This document shows positions 1 through 13,991 of a stretch of 64,000 bases of DNA, piece by piece. This DNA is from Eriocheir sinensis (Eukaryota; Arthropoda; Malacostraca; Decapoda; Varunidae): the NCBI RefSeq assembly GCF_024679095.1, contig NC_066517.1, positions 1,748,107 to 1,812,106 on the forward strand. Direction: 5' to 3'. Made by a program: the position numbers and the translations under genes. Each line of letters begins with the position of its first letter. The first letter of the stretch is position 1. The notes beneath the pieces are model-generated. The model did no database searches, was not told where the DNA came from, and worked only from the letters and a program-made list of their open reading frames with translations.

Positions 1-169
1 AGCGAGTTCGAGGCTGGATAACCATTCTCCCCAAACTACAATTATTCGATCACGCCTCTCGATTTAAAGGGAAGTCTCACAGCGATCAGTCTTGTTAATT
101 GCGTCGTGAGTGAGTTGTCAGGTGAGGCGAGGAGAGACGGCCAGTTGTGAGGACTTTCCCTTTTGTTTG
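1..169. other. Unassigned sequence at left edge
   Basis: This is mixed-composition sequence without a recognisable gene or repeat. The short reading frames that cross it run into the CT-rich repeat to the right and carry no recognisable domain. Confidence 0.5.
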
Positions 170-556
170 CCCTCCTATCAAGACCCCATCTACATCACCC
201 AAGTTTCTTTTTTTCTGCCATTCTCTTCTCTCTCGTTTTCTCTCTTCCTTTCCTGTTTCCTTTCTGACTTTCTTCTTCATGAATTAACGTCCCCATCTTC
301 ATCACCCAATTTTCCTTTCTTTCTCTCTCTCTCTTCCACTTCCTTTCCAAGTTTCTTTTCTCCCTCTCTTCCTCCTCCCTCTCTCTCCTTGTCTTCTCTT
401 CCTTTCCTGTACCCTTTTTGGCTTTCTTCCTCTCGAATTATCCCCTCCATCTTCATCTCCCAAGTTTCTTTTTTGTCTATCTCTCTTTCTTCCCCCCCTC
501 TCTCTCTCTCTTCAACTTCATTTCCAAGTGCCTTTTCTCCCCCTCTGTCTCCTCCC
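170..556. repeat. CT-rich degenerate tandem repeat, left block
   Basis: At least three degenerate copies can be aligned on the phrase CATCACCCAAGTTTC, seen near 192, 299 and 455. Each is followed by CTTCCTTTCC and a GAATTA-type phrase. The spacing is about 107 to 155 bp. The same unit reappears at 3461-3770, on the other side of the retroelement at 557-3470, so the element appears to sit inside this array. Confidence 0.7.
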
Positions 557-697
557 TTTTTTTTTTTTTTTTTTTTATTTACACAGACACTTGGTTACAT
601 CAGGGCCTAGTACCTATAACATTACATTATATGGCGGCACTAGTTTGTAGGCTAAAGGGAACATAGTTGGTATCCCCTATCTTAAAGCCTAACCTGT

Positions 698-2227
698 TCA
701 CAAATTGTTCAGCCACTGGTTCACAAACAGTTTATATTGTTGCCGGTGTGTGAACTGCTGAGGCAGCTGACCGGACGCAAGGAGACGGTTCCATATATGC
801 ACGTAAGTGTTTATAAACTGCCTCTGGTAGTGAGTCGTCCGGCATCGCTGCACCACCAGAGCCGTGGGTGCCGCCTCCGCTGACCGGGTGTTGGCTGTCA
901 CCTCCCGCTCCGGCTGGCGCAGCGTCCTCAGGTGCTCCACTCCCTCCTGCTGTATTTTGTACAGAGTGGTGAGGCCGGCCACGTCTCGCCGGTGTTGGAG
1001 GGTCTGCAGGGTCGGTAGGTGCTCCGGTTGTCGAGCAGTGATGATCCTCCACGCCCTCTCCTGGATCTTGTCGAGGAGCGCGAGATGGGTACTGGCAGCT
1101 CCCCCCCACGTTAGGCACGAATACTCAAGGGAGGATCGGATTTGTGCCTTGTATAAGACCTCGCGCCCTCGACTGTCCATCAGCCAGGAGATTCTGCGTA
1201 GGGACGTCAGCTTCCGTGAGGCTGCCCTTGCCAGCTGCTGGATGTGCGTGCGGAAGGTCAGCCTGGAGTCATATGTGAGGCCCAGCACCTCCACTTCCTC
1301 ACGTGGCGTCAGCTTGAGTCCCTCAAATTCAAGCTGGAGATCCACAGGTGTCCTGGCCACTACCACTACCAGCAGCTGAGTTTTTGCTGGGGCAAACTTA
1401 ACTTGCCACTTACTCCCCCAATCTGCAATTCGCCGGAGTGTGGCTCTTAGTTGGCGTGCTGCCTGGGCCTCTCCTCCTGGCTCTATTTTGTGAGTCAAAG
1501 TGATGTCATCGGCGAACGCTTTGGCACTAGGAACAAGATGGAGGAGGTCATTTATGTATATGTTCCATAGAAGTGGCCCGATGACGCTGCCTTGTGGCAC
1601 GCCGGCGTGGATCCGTTGTGGGGAGGACTTGTGCCCATTCAGGACCACTTGAAGGTGGCGTTCCTCTAAGTAGTTTTCCATCAGGCACAGAAGCTTTCCC
1701 TCCAATCCGGCTGCTCTCATTTTTTCTAATAGGGCGGTGTGCCACACTCGGTCAAATGCGCCCTCAATGTCTAGTGCCAGAGCAGCAGTGGCTCTTCCTT
1801 GGTCCAGCTGTGAACTCCATTCGTTGGATAGTAGTAGGTGGAGATCGGCTGCTGACCGGTTTTTCCTGAAGCCGAACTGCCTGGCACTCAACAGATAGTG
1901 CCTATCCAGGTGTCTAGTGATCCGCTCAGCCACTATTCCCTCCAACACTTTTGCCACTGCTGATAGGAGGGACACCGGCCTGTAGTTCCTCACGTCCGTT
2001 CGGTCGTTCTTCTTGTGCACAGGAACAACATGGCTAGTCTTCCACTTCTGCGGCCAGGTGGAGGTATGAAGGCATTGGTTGAACATCTTGGAGAGTGGAA
2101 GAGCGAGTTCCTTGGCACACTGACGCAGGAGGCGGGGGCTGATATTGTCCGGGCCAACAGCCTTATCTGCGTCTAAGGCCTTCAGTGCCAGATACACCTC
2201 CACCTCCGTTGTTGAGAGGCTTGTCAA
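698..2227 (-). pseudogene. Reverse transcriptase domain of non-LTR element
   Basis: This 509-residue open frame holds the RT core: NYRPVSLLS at about 81-89, LDIEGAFDRVWH at about 152-163, AGVPQGSVIGP at about 208-218 and the catalytic FADD at 238-241. The thumb and C-terminal region follow and end in WLNNL before a TGA stop. It would copy the element RNA at the nicked target by target-primed reverse transcription. The first codon is TTG, not a real start: RT-linked text continues upstream in another frame (for example the phrase ending AKTFAAKM), with a frameshift near 2275 and a stop near 2360. The RT itself looks intact, but it is cut off from its endonuclease, so the unit is annotated as a pseudogene. 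Confidence 0.9.
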
Positions 2228-2773
2228 CTTTTCTTTTGTAACTGAAGGAGAGTCGGTGGCTCTTTTTTCTGGGTGAGGACGGTCATTTTGGCAGCAAAAG
2301 TCTTGGCAAACAACTCTACTTTTTCTTTATTGTTCAGTGCCATGGTGCCATCCTCTTCTCAAGGTCGGAACTGTGCCTTCTTGCACACCTTGATGATGTT
2401 CCTTAACCAGGTGCCACCACTGCTTGCTCCCTACCTGGCCTCCTTTTAGTTTGTTTTTGTGGCAGTCACCCATTGGTCCTTAGCCCAGGCCTGTGCGTCT
2501 TGCATTAGGGCTGCTGCCCCTGTGCCTCCTCTTGTTGAAGGCAGTTGGGTTACGCTTATACGCTAGCCAAGCGCGGTGTTTGGCGTCTGATGCTGCACGA
2601 CACCTCGGCCCGAACCACGGCTGGTCGGACGGCTTGGATCTGTGCTCGCGGTGTGGCACCACCGGTGTTGCTCCTTGAGGACAGCTTCAGTGAACTGGTG
2701 CACCTGCTGCTCCACGCTGCCACTCAGAACCGCGTCCCAGTCCAGCTGTTGCAGGGCTGTGCAGCCTCCCCAG

Positions 2774-3459
2774 TCAGTTGCCCCCAGCGCCACAGAGTCC
2801 TTGTGGTGCTCTCCTCCAGTGACGCTTGAATGCCACCTTGGCGAGAACGGCCACATGATCTGAGGTACCCACATAGCCCAGCGGGTGGCATTGCACAGTG
2901 TTTGGAGGGAGGTCAGTGACGACAGGATCCAGCGAGGATCCGGAGCTGTGTGTGGGGAAGTTAACATAGTTGTCCAAATCGTACACTGCTAGTAAGTTGT
3001 CGAACTCCCTTTGTGCTGTGCGCTGATTTAGGTCCCCTACTATAATAATGTTGTCACACTTATTTACAGTCATAATATTATCAATGTTATTTAATAAAAA
3101 GTTGAACACAGCAGGACCTTGTGCCGGAGGTCTGTAGCACCCACAACACAAAATGCCCGCGCCATTATTGTTTATTATTTTGAACAAGATTATTTCTAAG
3201 TTTTCAGGAATGTCATACTCTATAAGTTGTACACTCAGTGACTCCTTGTGGCACAACGCAACACCGCCTCCTTGTGATGATCGATCTTTTCTGTACCACT
3301 TAGAGTAACCTTTAATTCTAGCATAGTTTTCAGGCACTGTGTCATTTAGAAAAGTTTCACTCAGAAATACTACATCGGCATTATTTTTTATCACATACTG
3401 ATGTGTGAGCTCACCAATGTTAGTATGGAATCCCTTTAAATTGGCAGATACTATTCTTA
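2774..3459 (-). pseudogene. Endonuclease domain of non-LTR element
   Basis: The frame starts reading as endonuclease at about 3459, with a conserved N-terminal phrase ending TNIGELTH, the same phrase type as in the copy at 53.5 kb (TNIGDLTH). Counting from the non-ATG codon at 3394, a SETF motif lies at residues 12-15, GDLN at 120-123 and TSDH at 177-180. These are the metal-binding and catalytic signatures of the exonuclease-endonuclease-phosphatase fold used to nick target DNA. After about 2780 the frame is lost. Related peptide text continues in two other frames (2563-2967 and 2480-2662, the latter including DQPWFG), so at least two indels separate this domain from the RT. No true start codon was identified; the frame stays open into purine-rich sequence upstream. 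Confidence 0.85.
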
Positions 3460-3460
3460 T

Positions 3461-5408
<1,948 letters not shown>

Positions 5409-5758
5409 CCCCTCAATTCGGTAACTTGCCCCTTCTCACCAATTCATACCCTTCACCTCCTCCTCCCACGTCTTCCAGCTTGCTTATTCATCTTTCCAAT
5501 GTGCATTCAGTCCCTCAAACTCTCATCGCCTCCCTCTTTTCACCCTTTTGTCATTGACGCCATGGATCATCTTTCACTCATTCCCCTCGCCCATTCATGC
5601 CATGCCAAGCTCACACACCTCCTTCCACGTCTTCCATGCGCTTATTTCTCCCACCAACGTGCATTCAGTCATTCAAACCTTCAGCCTCTTCCTCTTCCGG
5701 CTCTTCCTCTCTCACCCCTCACCCATTCATACCATTGGCAGCTCAGACACACACACGC
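5409..5758. repeat. Minisatellite M1, left block (period about 132-150 bp)
   Basis: Copies align on ATTCATACC-like phrases near 5440, 5588 and 5720, each followed by an AGCTCACACA-type phrase, CCACGTCTTCCA and GTGCATTCAGTC. The block stops abruptly at 5758 where the AT-rich satellite begins. The same unit returns at 17905-18665. Confidence 0.8.
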
Positions 5759-8700
5759 CAGGTATTTCTTTTTATTAACTTGTATGCTGTATTTTTTGTG
5801 CTTTTCTTATTCCAGTCTATAACTAACTAATCTATTCTGCGTTCCTTATTTTTCTAGTTTTTTTTATTATTAACTTCTATGAATGTCTTTTTTAGTGCTT
5901 TTCTTGTTCCAATTTATAACTAACTAATCAATTTCTCTTTCCTAATATTTCCTAGTTATTTCTTTTAATGAACTTCTGTGCTTTGCTTTTTTGGCGCTTT
6001 TCTTATTCCAATTTATAAGTAACTAATATATTCTTCTTTTCATATTTTTCTATTTACTTCTTTTTATTAACTTCTATGCTCGTCTTTTTGTTACTTTTCT
6101 TATTCCAATCTATAACTAACTAATCTGTTTTTTTTTCTTATATTTTCTAGTTATTTCTTTTCATTATCTTCTAAGCTTGTCTTTTTGGTTCTTTTCTTAT
6201 TCCAATCTATAACTAACTAATCTATTCCTCGTTCCTTATAATATCTAGTTATTTCTTTTTATCAACTTTTATGCTCGTCTTTTTGGTATTTTTCTTATTC
6301 CAATCTATAACTAACCAATCTATTCTTCCTATTTCTCCAGGTATTTCTTTTTATTAACTTGTATGCTTGTCTTTTTGGTACTATTATTGTTCCAATCTTT
6401 AACTAACTAATCTATTCATCGTTCCTTATTTTTCTAGTTATTTCTTTTATTAACCTTTGTGCTCGTCCTTTTAATGCTTTTCTTATTCCAATTTATAACT
6501 AACTAATCTATTCTTCTTTCCATATTTTGTACTTATTTTTTTTTATTAACTTATATGCCTGTCTTTTTTGGTGCTGTTCTTATTCCAATCTATAACTAAC
6601 TAATCTATTCTTCGTTCCTTATTTTCGAGGTATTTCTTTTATTAACTTCTATGCTTGTCTTTTTTGGTTCTTTGCTTATTCCAATCTATAAATAATTAAT
6701 CTGTTTTTTGCTCTTTATTTTTTCCTATTTACTTCATTATATTATTTTGTATGCTTGTCTTTTTTGGTTCTTTTCTTATTCCAATTTATAACTAACTAAT
6801 CTATTCCTTCCCCTTTTTTCCAGGTATCTCTTTTTATTATTTCTGTGCCTGTTTTTTTTTTGTACTTTTCTTATTCCATTAATAATTAACTCATCAATTC
6901 ATCGTTCCTTATATTTTCTAGTCATCTCTTTTTATTAAATTGTATGCTTGTCTTTTTGATGCTGTTCTTATTGCAATCTATAACTAAATAATCTATTCTT
7001 CCCCTATTTTTCCAGGTATTTCTTTTCATTAACTTCTATGCTTGTCTCCTTGGTACTTTTCTTATTCCAATTTATAACTAACTAATCTATTCATCGTTCC
7101 TTATATTTTCTAGTCATCTCTTTTTATTAACTTGATTTTATGAACTATAAAGAAATAATAATAGAAAAGTATACTTTTCTTATTCCAATCTATAACTAAC
7201 TAATATATTTCTCTTTCCTTATATTTTTCTAGTTATTTATTTTTATTAACTTCTATGCTTGTCTTTTGGTGCTGTTTTTATTCCAATTTATAACTAACTA
7301 ATCTAATTTTCGTTCCTTATATTTTCTAGTCATATCTTTTTATTAACTTATATGCCTGTCTTTTTGGTGCTGTTCTTATTGCAATCTATAACTAACTAAT
7401 CTGTTTTTCGTTCCTTATTTTTCTATTTATTTCTTTTCATAAACTTGTATGCTTGTCTTTTTTGGGGGCTTTTTTTTATTCCAATCTTAAATTAAATAAT
7501 CTATTCTTTCCTTATTTTTCCAGATACTTTTTTTTTAATTCGTATGCTCGTCTTTTGGGTACTTTTCTTATTCCAATCTATAACTAACTAATCTGTTTTT
7601 CTTTCCTTATATTTTCTAGTTATTTCTTTTCATTAACTTCTATGCTGGGTTTTTTTTTTTTTTTTGTTCGTTTCTTATTCCAATTTATAACTAACTAATC
7701 TGTTCCTCGTTCCTTATATTTTCTAGATATTTCTTTTTATTAACTTGTATGCTTGTCTTTTTTGGTGCTTTTTTATTCCAATTCATAACTAACTAATCTA
7801 TTCTTCTTTCCATATTTTTCTATTTACTTCTTTTCATTAACTTCTATGCTCGTTTTTTTAGTACTTTCCTTATTCCAATCTATAACTAACTAATCTATCC
7901 TTCGCTCCTTATATTTTCCAGGTATTTCTTTTTTTAACTTGTATACTTGTCTTTTTTGGTGCTTTTCTTATTCCAATTTATAGCTAACTAATCTATTCTT
8001 CTTTCCTTATTTTTCTATTTACTTCTTTTCATTAACTTCTATGCTCGTCTTTATAGTACTTTTCTTATTCCAATCTATAACTAACTAATATATTCTTCAT
8101 TCCATATTTTTCCAGGTATTTCTTTTCTTTAACTTGTATGCTGTCTTTTTGGATGTTTTCTTATTCCAATCTCTAACTAAGTAATCTATTTTTCTCTCCA
8201 TATTTTTTTATTTACTTCTTTTTATTAACTTCTATGCTCATATTTTTAGTACTTTTCTTATTCCAATCTATAACTAACTAATCTATCCTTCGTTCCTTTT
8301 ATTTTCTTGTTATTTCTTTTAATAACTTGTATGCTCATCTTTTTTGTGCTTTTCTTATTCGAATCTATAACTAGCTAATCTATTCTTCGTTCCTTATTTT
8401 CTTCTTATTTCTTTTTATTGACTTGTATGCTCGTCTTTTTTGTGCTTTTCTTATTCCAATTTATAACTAACTAATCAATTTTTCTTTCCTTATATTTTTA
8501 GTTATTTCTTTTATTAACTTCTATGCTCGTCTTTTTGGTTTTCTTATTCCAATCTATAACTAACTAATCTATTCTTTCCTTATTTTCCAGATATTTCTTT
8601 TTATTAACTTCTATGATCGTCTTTTGATTTTCTTATTCAATCAATAACTAACTAATCTATTCTTTCCTTATATTTTCTAATTATTTCTTTTTATTACCTT

Positions 8701-10163
8701 GTATGCTCGTCTTTTTGGCTCTTTTCTTATTCCAATTTATAACTAACTAATCTATTCTTCGTTCTTATTTTCAAGTTATTTCTTTTATTAACTTGAATAC
8801 TCGTCATTTTTGGTGCTTTTCTTATTCCAATCTATAATTAACTAATCCATTTTCTTCCTTATATTTTCTAGTTATTTCTTTTCATTAACTTCTATGCCTG
8901 TCTTTTGGTGCTTTTCTTATTCCAATTTATAACTAACTAATCTGGTTCCTTCTTTATTTTTCCAGGTATTTCTTTTATTAACTTCTATGATCGTCTTTTT
9001 GGTTCTTTTCTTATTACAGTTTATAATTAACATCTATTCTTCCCTTATTTTTCAAGGTATTTCTTTTCATTAACTTCTATGCCTGTCTTTTTGGTACTTT
9101 TCTTATTCCAATCTATAACTAACTAAACTATTCTTCGTTGCTTATTTTTCTTTTTATTTCTTTTTATTAACTTCTATGCTTGTCTTTTTGGTGCTGTTCT
9201 TATTCCAATCTATAACTAACTAGTCAATTCTTTCCTTATTTTTCCAGATATTTCTTTTATTAACTTCTATGCTTGTCGTTATGGTGCTGTTCTTATTCCA
9301 ATCTATAACTAACTAATCAATTTTTTGCTCCTTATATTTCTATTTATTTGTTTTTATTAACTTGTATGCCTGTCTTTTTCTAGTTCTTTTCTTATTCAAA
9401 TTTATAACTAACTAATCTATTCCTTCCTTATTTTTCCAGGTATTTCTTTTTATTATTCCTATGGTCGTCTTTTTGGTGCATATCTTATTCCAATTTATGA
9501 CTAACTAATTTATCCTTCGTTCCTTATTCTTCCAGGTATTTCTTTTTATTAACTTGTATGCTCGTCTTTTTGGTACTTTTCTTATTCTAATCTATAACTA
9601 ACTAAGCTATTCTTCGTTCCTTATTTTTCTAGTTATTTCTTTTCATGAACTTTTATGCTTGTCTTTTCGGTACTTTTCTTATTCCAATTTATAAATAACT
9701 AATATATTCTTTGTTCCTTGTTTTCGAGGTTTTTCTTTTATTAACTTGTATGCTCGTCTTTTTGGTACTTTTCTTATCCCAATCTATAGCTAACTAATCT
9801 ATTCGATACTAATTTTTCCAGGTATTTCTTTTTATTAACTTCTATGGCTGTCTTTTTGGTACTTTTCTTATTCCAATCTATAACTAACTAATCTATTTTT
9901 TGCTCCTTATATTTCTATTTATTTGTTTTTATTAACTTCTATGCCTATCTTTTTTGGTTCTTTTCTTGTTCAATTTTATAAGTAACTAGTCTATTCCTTC
10001 CTTATTTTTCCAGGTATTTCTTTTTATTATTTCTATGCTCGTCTTTCTGGTGCTTTTCTTATTCCAATTTATAACTAACTAATCTATTCTTCTCTTATTT
10101 TTCCAGGTATTTCTTTTCATTAACTTCTATGCCTGTCTTTTTGGTGCTGTTTTTATTCCAATC
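5759..10163 (+). repeat. AT-rich satellite, about 97-bp unit, forward arm
   Basis: Around 45 degenerate copies stand head to tail. Each reads in order CTTATTCCAAT, TATAACTAACTAATC, TTCGTTCCTTATTTT, a CTAG or CCAGG step, TATTTCTTTTTATTAAC, then TATGCTCGTCTTTTTGG. The plus strand is strongly T-rich. No reading frame of 60 codons or more occurs between about 5,830 and 12,612, so it is non-coding. A short perfect palindrome at 7163-7180 (AGAAAAGTATACTTTTCT) marks a local irregularity. The unit count is an estimate from length divided by period. Confidence 0.95.
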
Positions 10164-12675
10164 TAAATTGAAATAAGAAAAGCACTAAAAAAGACAAGCA
10201 TACAAGTTAATAAAAAGAAATGACTAGAAAATATAGGGAACGAAGAATAGATTACTAAGTTATAAATTGGAATAAGAAAAGTAAGAAAAAAACACAGGCA
10301 TAAAAGTTAATGAAAAGAAAAACCTTTAAAAATTAGGGAAGAATAGATTAGTTATAGATTGAAAAAAGAAAAGTACCAAAAAGACGAGCATAGAAGTTAA
10401 TGAAAACAATAACTAGAAAATAAGGAACGAAGAGTAGATTAGCTAGTTATAGATTGGCATAAAGAAAAGAACCAAAAAGACGAGGATAGAAGTTAATGAA
10501 AAGAAGTAAATTGAAAAATATGGAAAGAAGAATAGATTAGTTAGTTATAGATTGGAATGAGAAAAGCACCAAAAAAAAATCATACAAGTTAATAAAAAGA
10601 AATACCTGGAAAAATAAGGAAGGAAAAATAGATTAGTTAGGTATAATTTGAATTAAGAAAAGAACAAAAAAAAAATGAGCGTAGAGGTTGATAAAATAAA
10701 TAACTAGAAAAATAAGGAACGAAGAATAGATTAGTTAGTTAAAGATTAGAGTAGGGAAAGTTCTAAAAAAACGACCATAGAAGTTAATGAAAAGAAATAA
10801 ATAGGAAAATATGGAAAGAAGGATAGACTAGTTAGTTATAAATTAGAATAAGAAAAGCACCAAAAAAGACAGGCATACAAGTTAATGAAAAGAAATAGCT
10901 AGAAAATATAAGGAACAAGGAATAGATTAGTTATAAATTGGAATAAGAAAAGAACACACAAAGACGAGCATAGAAGTTAATGAAAAAAATTAACTAGAGA
11001 ATATAAGAAAAAAATAGATTAGTTAGTTATTGATTGGAATAAGAAAAGTACCCAAAAGACAAGCATGCGAATTAATAAAAAGATATATCTGGAAAAATAA
11101 GGAAAGAATAGATTAGTTAGTTATAGATTGGAATAAGAGAAGCACCAAAAAGACAAGCATAGAAGTTAATAAAAAGAAATAACTAGAAAAATATAAGGAA
11201 AGAAAAATAGATTAGTTAGTTATAGATTGGAATAAGAAATGTATTAAAAAAGACGAGCATAGAAGTTAATAAAAAGAAATAACCAGAAAAATAAGGAAAA
11301 AAGAATAGATTAGTTAGTTATAAATTGGAATAAGAAAAGCACTAAAAAAGACAGGCATAGAAGTTAATAAAAGAAATACCTCGAAAATAAGGAACGAAGA
11401 ATAGATTAGTTACTTATAAATTGAAATAAGAAAAGCACTAAAAAAGACAAGCAACAAGTTAATGAAAAGAAATAACTAGAAAAATAAGGAACGAAGGATA
11501 CATTAGTTAGTTACCAAAATAAGAGAGGCATAGAAGTTAATGAAAAGAAATAACTAGAAAATAAAGAACGAGGAATAGATTAGTTAGTTATAAATTGGAA
11601 TAAGAAAAGAACCCAAAAAGACGAGCATAGAAGATAACTAAAAGAAATAACTAGAAAATATAAGGAAAGAATAGATTAGTTAGTTATTGATTGGAATAAG
11701 AAAAGTACCCAAAAGACGAGCAAACGAATTAATAAAAAGAAATATCTGGAAAAATAAGGAAAAAATAGATTAGTTAGTTATAGATTGGAATAAGAGAAGC
11801 ACCAAAAAGACGAGCGTAGAAGTAAATGAAAAGAAATAACTGGAAAAATATAAGGAAAGAAAAACAGATTATTAATTATAGACTGGAATAGGAGAAGCAC
11901 TAAAAAAGACAGGCATATAAGTTTATAAAAGAAATACCTCGAAAATAAGGAACGAGGAATAGACTAGTTAGTTATAGATTGGAATAAGAATAGCACCAAA
12001 AAGATGGGCATACAATTTAATAAAAAACTAACTAGAAAATAAAAGGAACGAAGAATAGATTAATTAGTTATTGATTGGAATAAGGAAAGTACTGAAAAGA
12101 CGAGCATAGAAGTTAATGAAAAGAAATAAATAGAAAAATATGGAAAGAAGAATAGATTAGTTAGTTTTAAATTGGAATAAGAAAATAACCAAAATGACAA
12201 GCTTACAAGTTAATAAAAGAAATAACTAGAAAATAAAAGGAACAAAGGATAGATTAGTTAGTTATAGATTGGAATTAGAAAAGTACCAAAAAGACAAGCA
12301 TACAAGTTAATGAAAAGAAATAACTAGAAAATATAAGGAAAGAAAAATAGATTAGTTAGTTATATATTGGAATAAGAACAGCACCAAAAGACAATAATAG
12401 AAGTTAATGAAAAGAAGTAAATAGAAAAATAAGGAACGCAGAATAGATTAGTTAGTTATAGATTGGAATAAGAAAAGCACAAAAAAGACAAGCATACAAG
12501 CTAATAAAAAGAAATACCTGGAAAATGTAAGGAACGAAGAATAGATTCGTTAGTTATAGATTGCAATAAGATAAGCACCAAAAAGACGAGGATAGATGTT
12601 AATAAAAAGAAATGACTAGAGAATATAAGGAACGAAGAGTATATTACTTAGTTGTAAATTGGAATAAGAAAAGCA
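10164..12675 (-). repeat. The same satellite in inverted orientation
   Basis: From about 10,164 the array reads as the reverse complement of the forward units: AAGAAAAGCACC, AAAAGACGAGCATA, AAGTTAATAAAAAGAAA, TAACTAGAAAAT, AGATTAGTTAGTTATAGATTGG. There are about 26 units. The switch lies within a few bases of TTATTCCAAT-CTAA-ATTGAAATAA, so there is essentially no spacer between the arms. Strand composition flips from T-rich to A-rich here. The array ends at TTCTTTCGCTGCAT (12677-12690), where the next retroelement has inserted. Confidence 0.95.
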
Positions 12676-12759
12676 CTTCTTTCGCTGCATCCTCTCTTTA
12701 TCCACACCACACTACATTCACACAACATATACACCTTTTCCCAAAATTAAAATTTCAAA

Positions 12760-12864
12760 ATGGCGCACATACACCAAGCCTCGGAGTCCCTGCCTGGGGG
12801 GGGGGGGCACAAATTCCCCCAGGGAGGACTCCCCTTCTGGCTGCCGACCCGAGAGGTGTCTTGA
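12760..12864 (+). pseudogene. Candidate start of the family 2 endonuclease frame, broken at a G run
   Basis: ATG at 12760 opens a frame beginning [14 protein letters not shown]. It runs into twelve consecutive Gs at 12796-12807. Beyond that run the endonuclease peptide continues one frame over, so a change in homopolymer length probably separates the start from the body. An overlapping frame at 12612-13148 is open for 178 codons across the same DNA but matches no domain and is treated as a shadow. Confidence 0.45.
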
Positions 12865-13984
12865 TAACTCCTCGAACCTCTTTCTTCTCAATTTCTGCAA
12901 CATTCGCGGTCTTCGCTCTAATTTTCATTCTGTGGAACATCATCTCTCCTCCTCTAAACCTCACCTTCTCTTCCTTACCGAAACACAGGTTTCTGAGGCT
13001 ACTGACAGCAATCTCTACTCTATTCCCTCCTACTATCTCTATCCTAAATTTCAATCCAAAGCTGGATGTTGCGCCTACGTGCGCAACGACATCACTTGCT
13101 CTCGTGCCCACGACCTTGACTCTTCTGAATTTTCCACCATCTGGTTAAGACTTCACTGTCATTCTATTACTAAATACATCTGTGCTGTTTATCTCTCACC
13201 TAACTCTACCAACTATGTAAAATTCTTTGACTATTTGAATTCTAAAGTGGAGCACATCTTGACCCACTCTCCCTTCGCTGAAATCTCCATCCTAGGAGAT
13301 TTCAATGTTCACCACCAGCTTTGGCTTTCATCCTCTTTCACTGACCATCCTGGTGAACAAGCCTACAACTTTGCTATCCTCAACGACCTAGAGCAGTTGG
13401 TCCAGCACCCTACACGTATTCCCGACCGTCTTGGAGATCGGCCCAACATTCTAGACCTCTTCCTTACCTCAAACCCTTCTGCTTATTCTGTCAAACTGTT
13501 CTCTCCGTTGGGCTCCTCCGATCACAATCTTATTTCTGCATCCTGTCCTATCGCTCCTGTACACCCTCTGGACCCACCGAAGAGGCGATGCTTCTGGCAT
13601 TTTGCTTCAGCTCGGTGGGACGACCTGAGGATGTACTTTTCCGATTTCCCGTGGAATGATTATTGTTTCCAGGATAGAGACCCCTCTGTGTGTGCTCAGC
13701 GCATCAGAGAGGTGATTGTCTCTGGAATGGAGGCACACATTCCTCGTTCTTTCTCTACTCCTCACGCTAAAAAGCCTTGGTTTAATCACGCTTGTTCTCG
13801 TGCTGTCAATAATAGAGAGGTAGCTCACAAAAGGTACCAGAGCCTTCAAACTAATGCTAATTATGAACTTTACATTTCTGCCCGAAATCGTGCCAAATCT
13901 ATTCTCCGACTAACCAAAAATTCTTTCATTAATAGAAAATGTCAAACCTTGCTTTCTAACTCTTCCGTGACTTCTGGCATCTAG
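12865..13984 (+). pseudogene. Endonuclease domain of family 2 element
   Basis: The frame reads NIRGLRSNF near 12900-12926 and continues to a stop at 13982-13984. Counting from the GTG at 12932, TET lies at residues 16-18, GDFN at 122-125 and SSDHN at 195-199. These are the catalytic signatures of APE-type endonucleases of non-LTR elements. The linker PWFNHAC motif common before the RT is present at about 13,779. Near 13,966 one base appears missing: the expected FWHLAK continues in the next frame and shifts again near 13,989 into the RT frame. Endonuclease and RT were therefore once one polypeptide, and the TAG at 13982 is a product of decay. Confidence 0.88.
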
Positions 13985-13991
13985 CCAAAAC

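Noticed and set aside
864..1379. 171-codon plus-strand frame
   Set aside because: It is the antisense shadow of the minus-strand reverse transcriptase at 698-2227.
5759..12675. CRISPR-like array
   Set aside because: The units are degenerate and contiguous with no unique spacers, the orientation flips midway, and the context is eukaryotic.
12612..13148. 178-codon frame over the start of the family 2 element
   Set aside because: It overlaps the endonuclease in another frame, starts in satellite DNA and has no motif.
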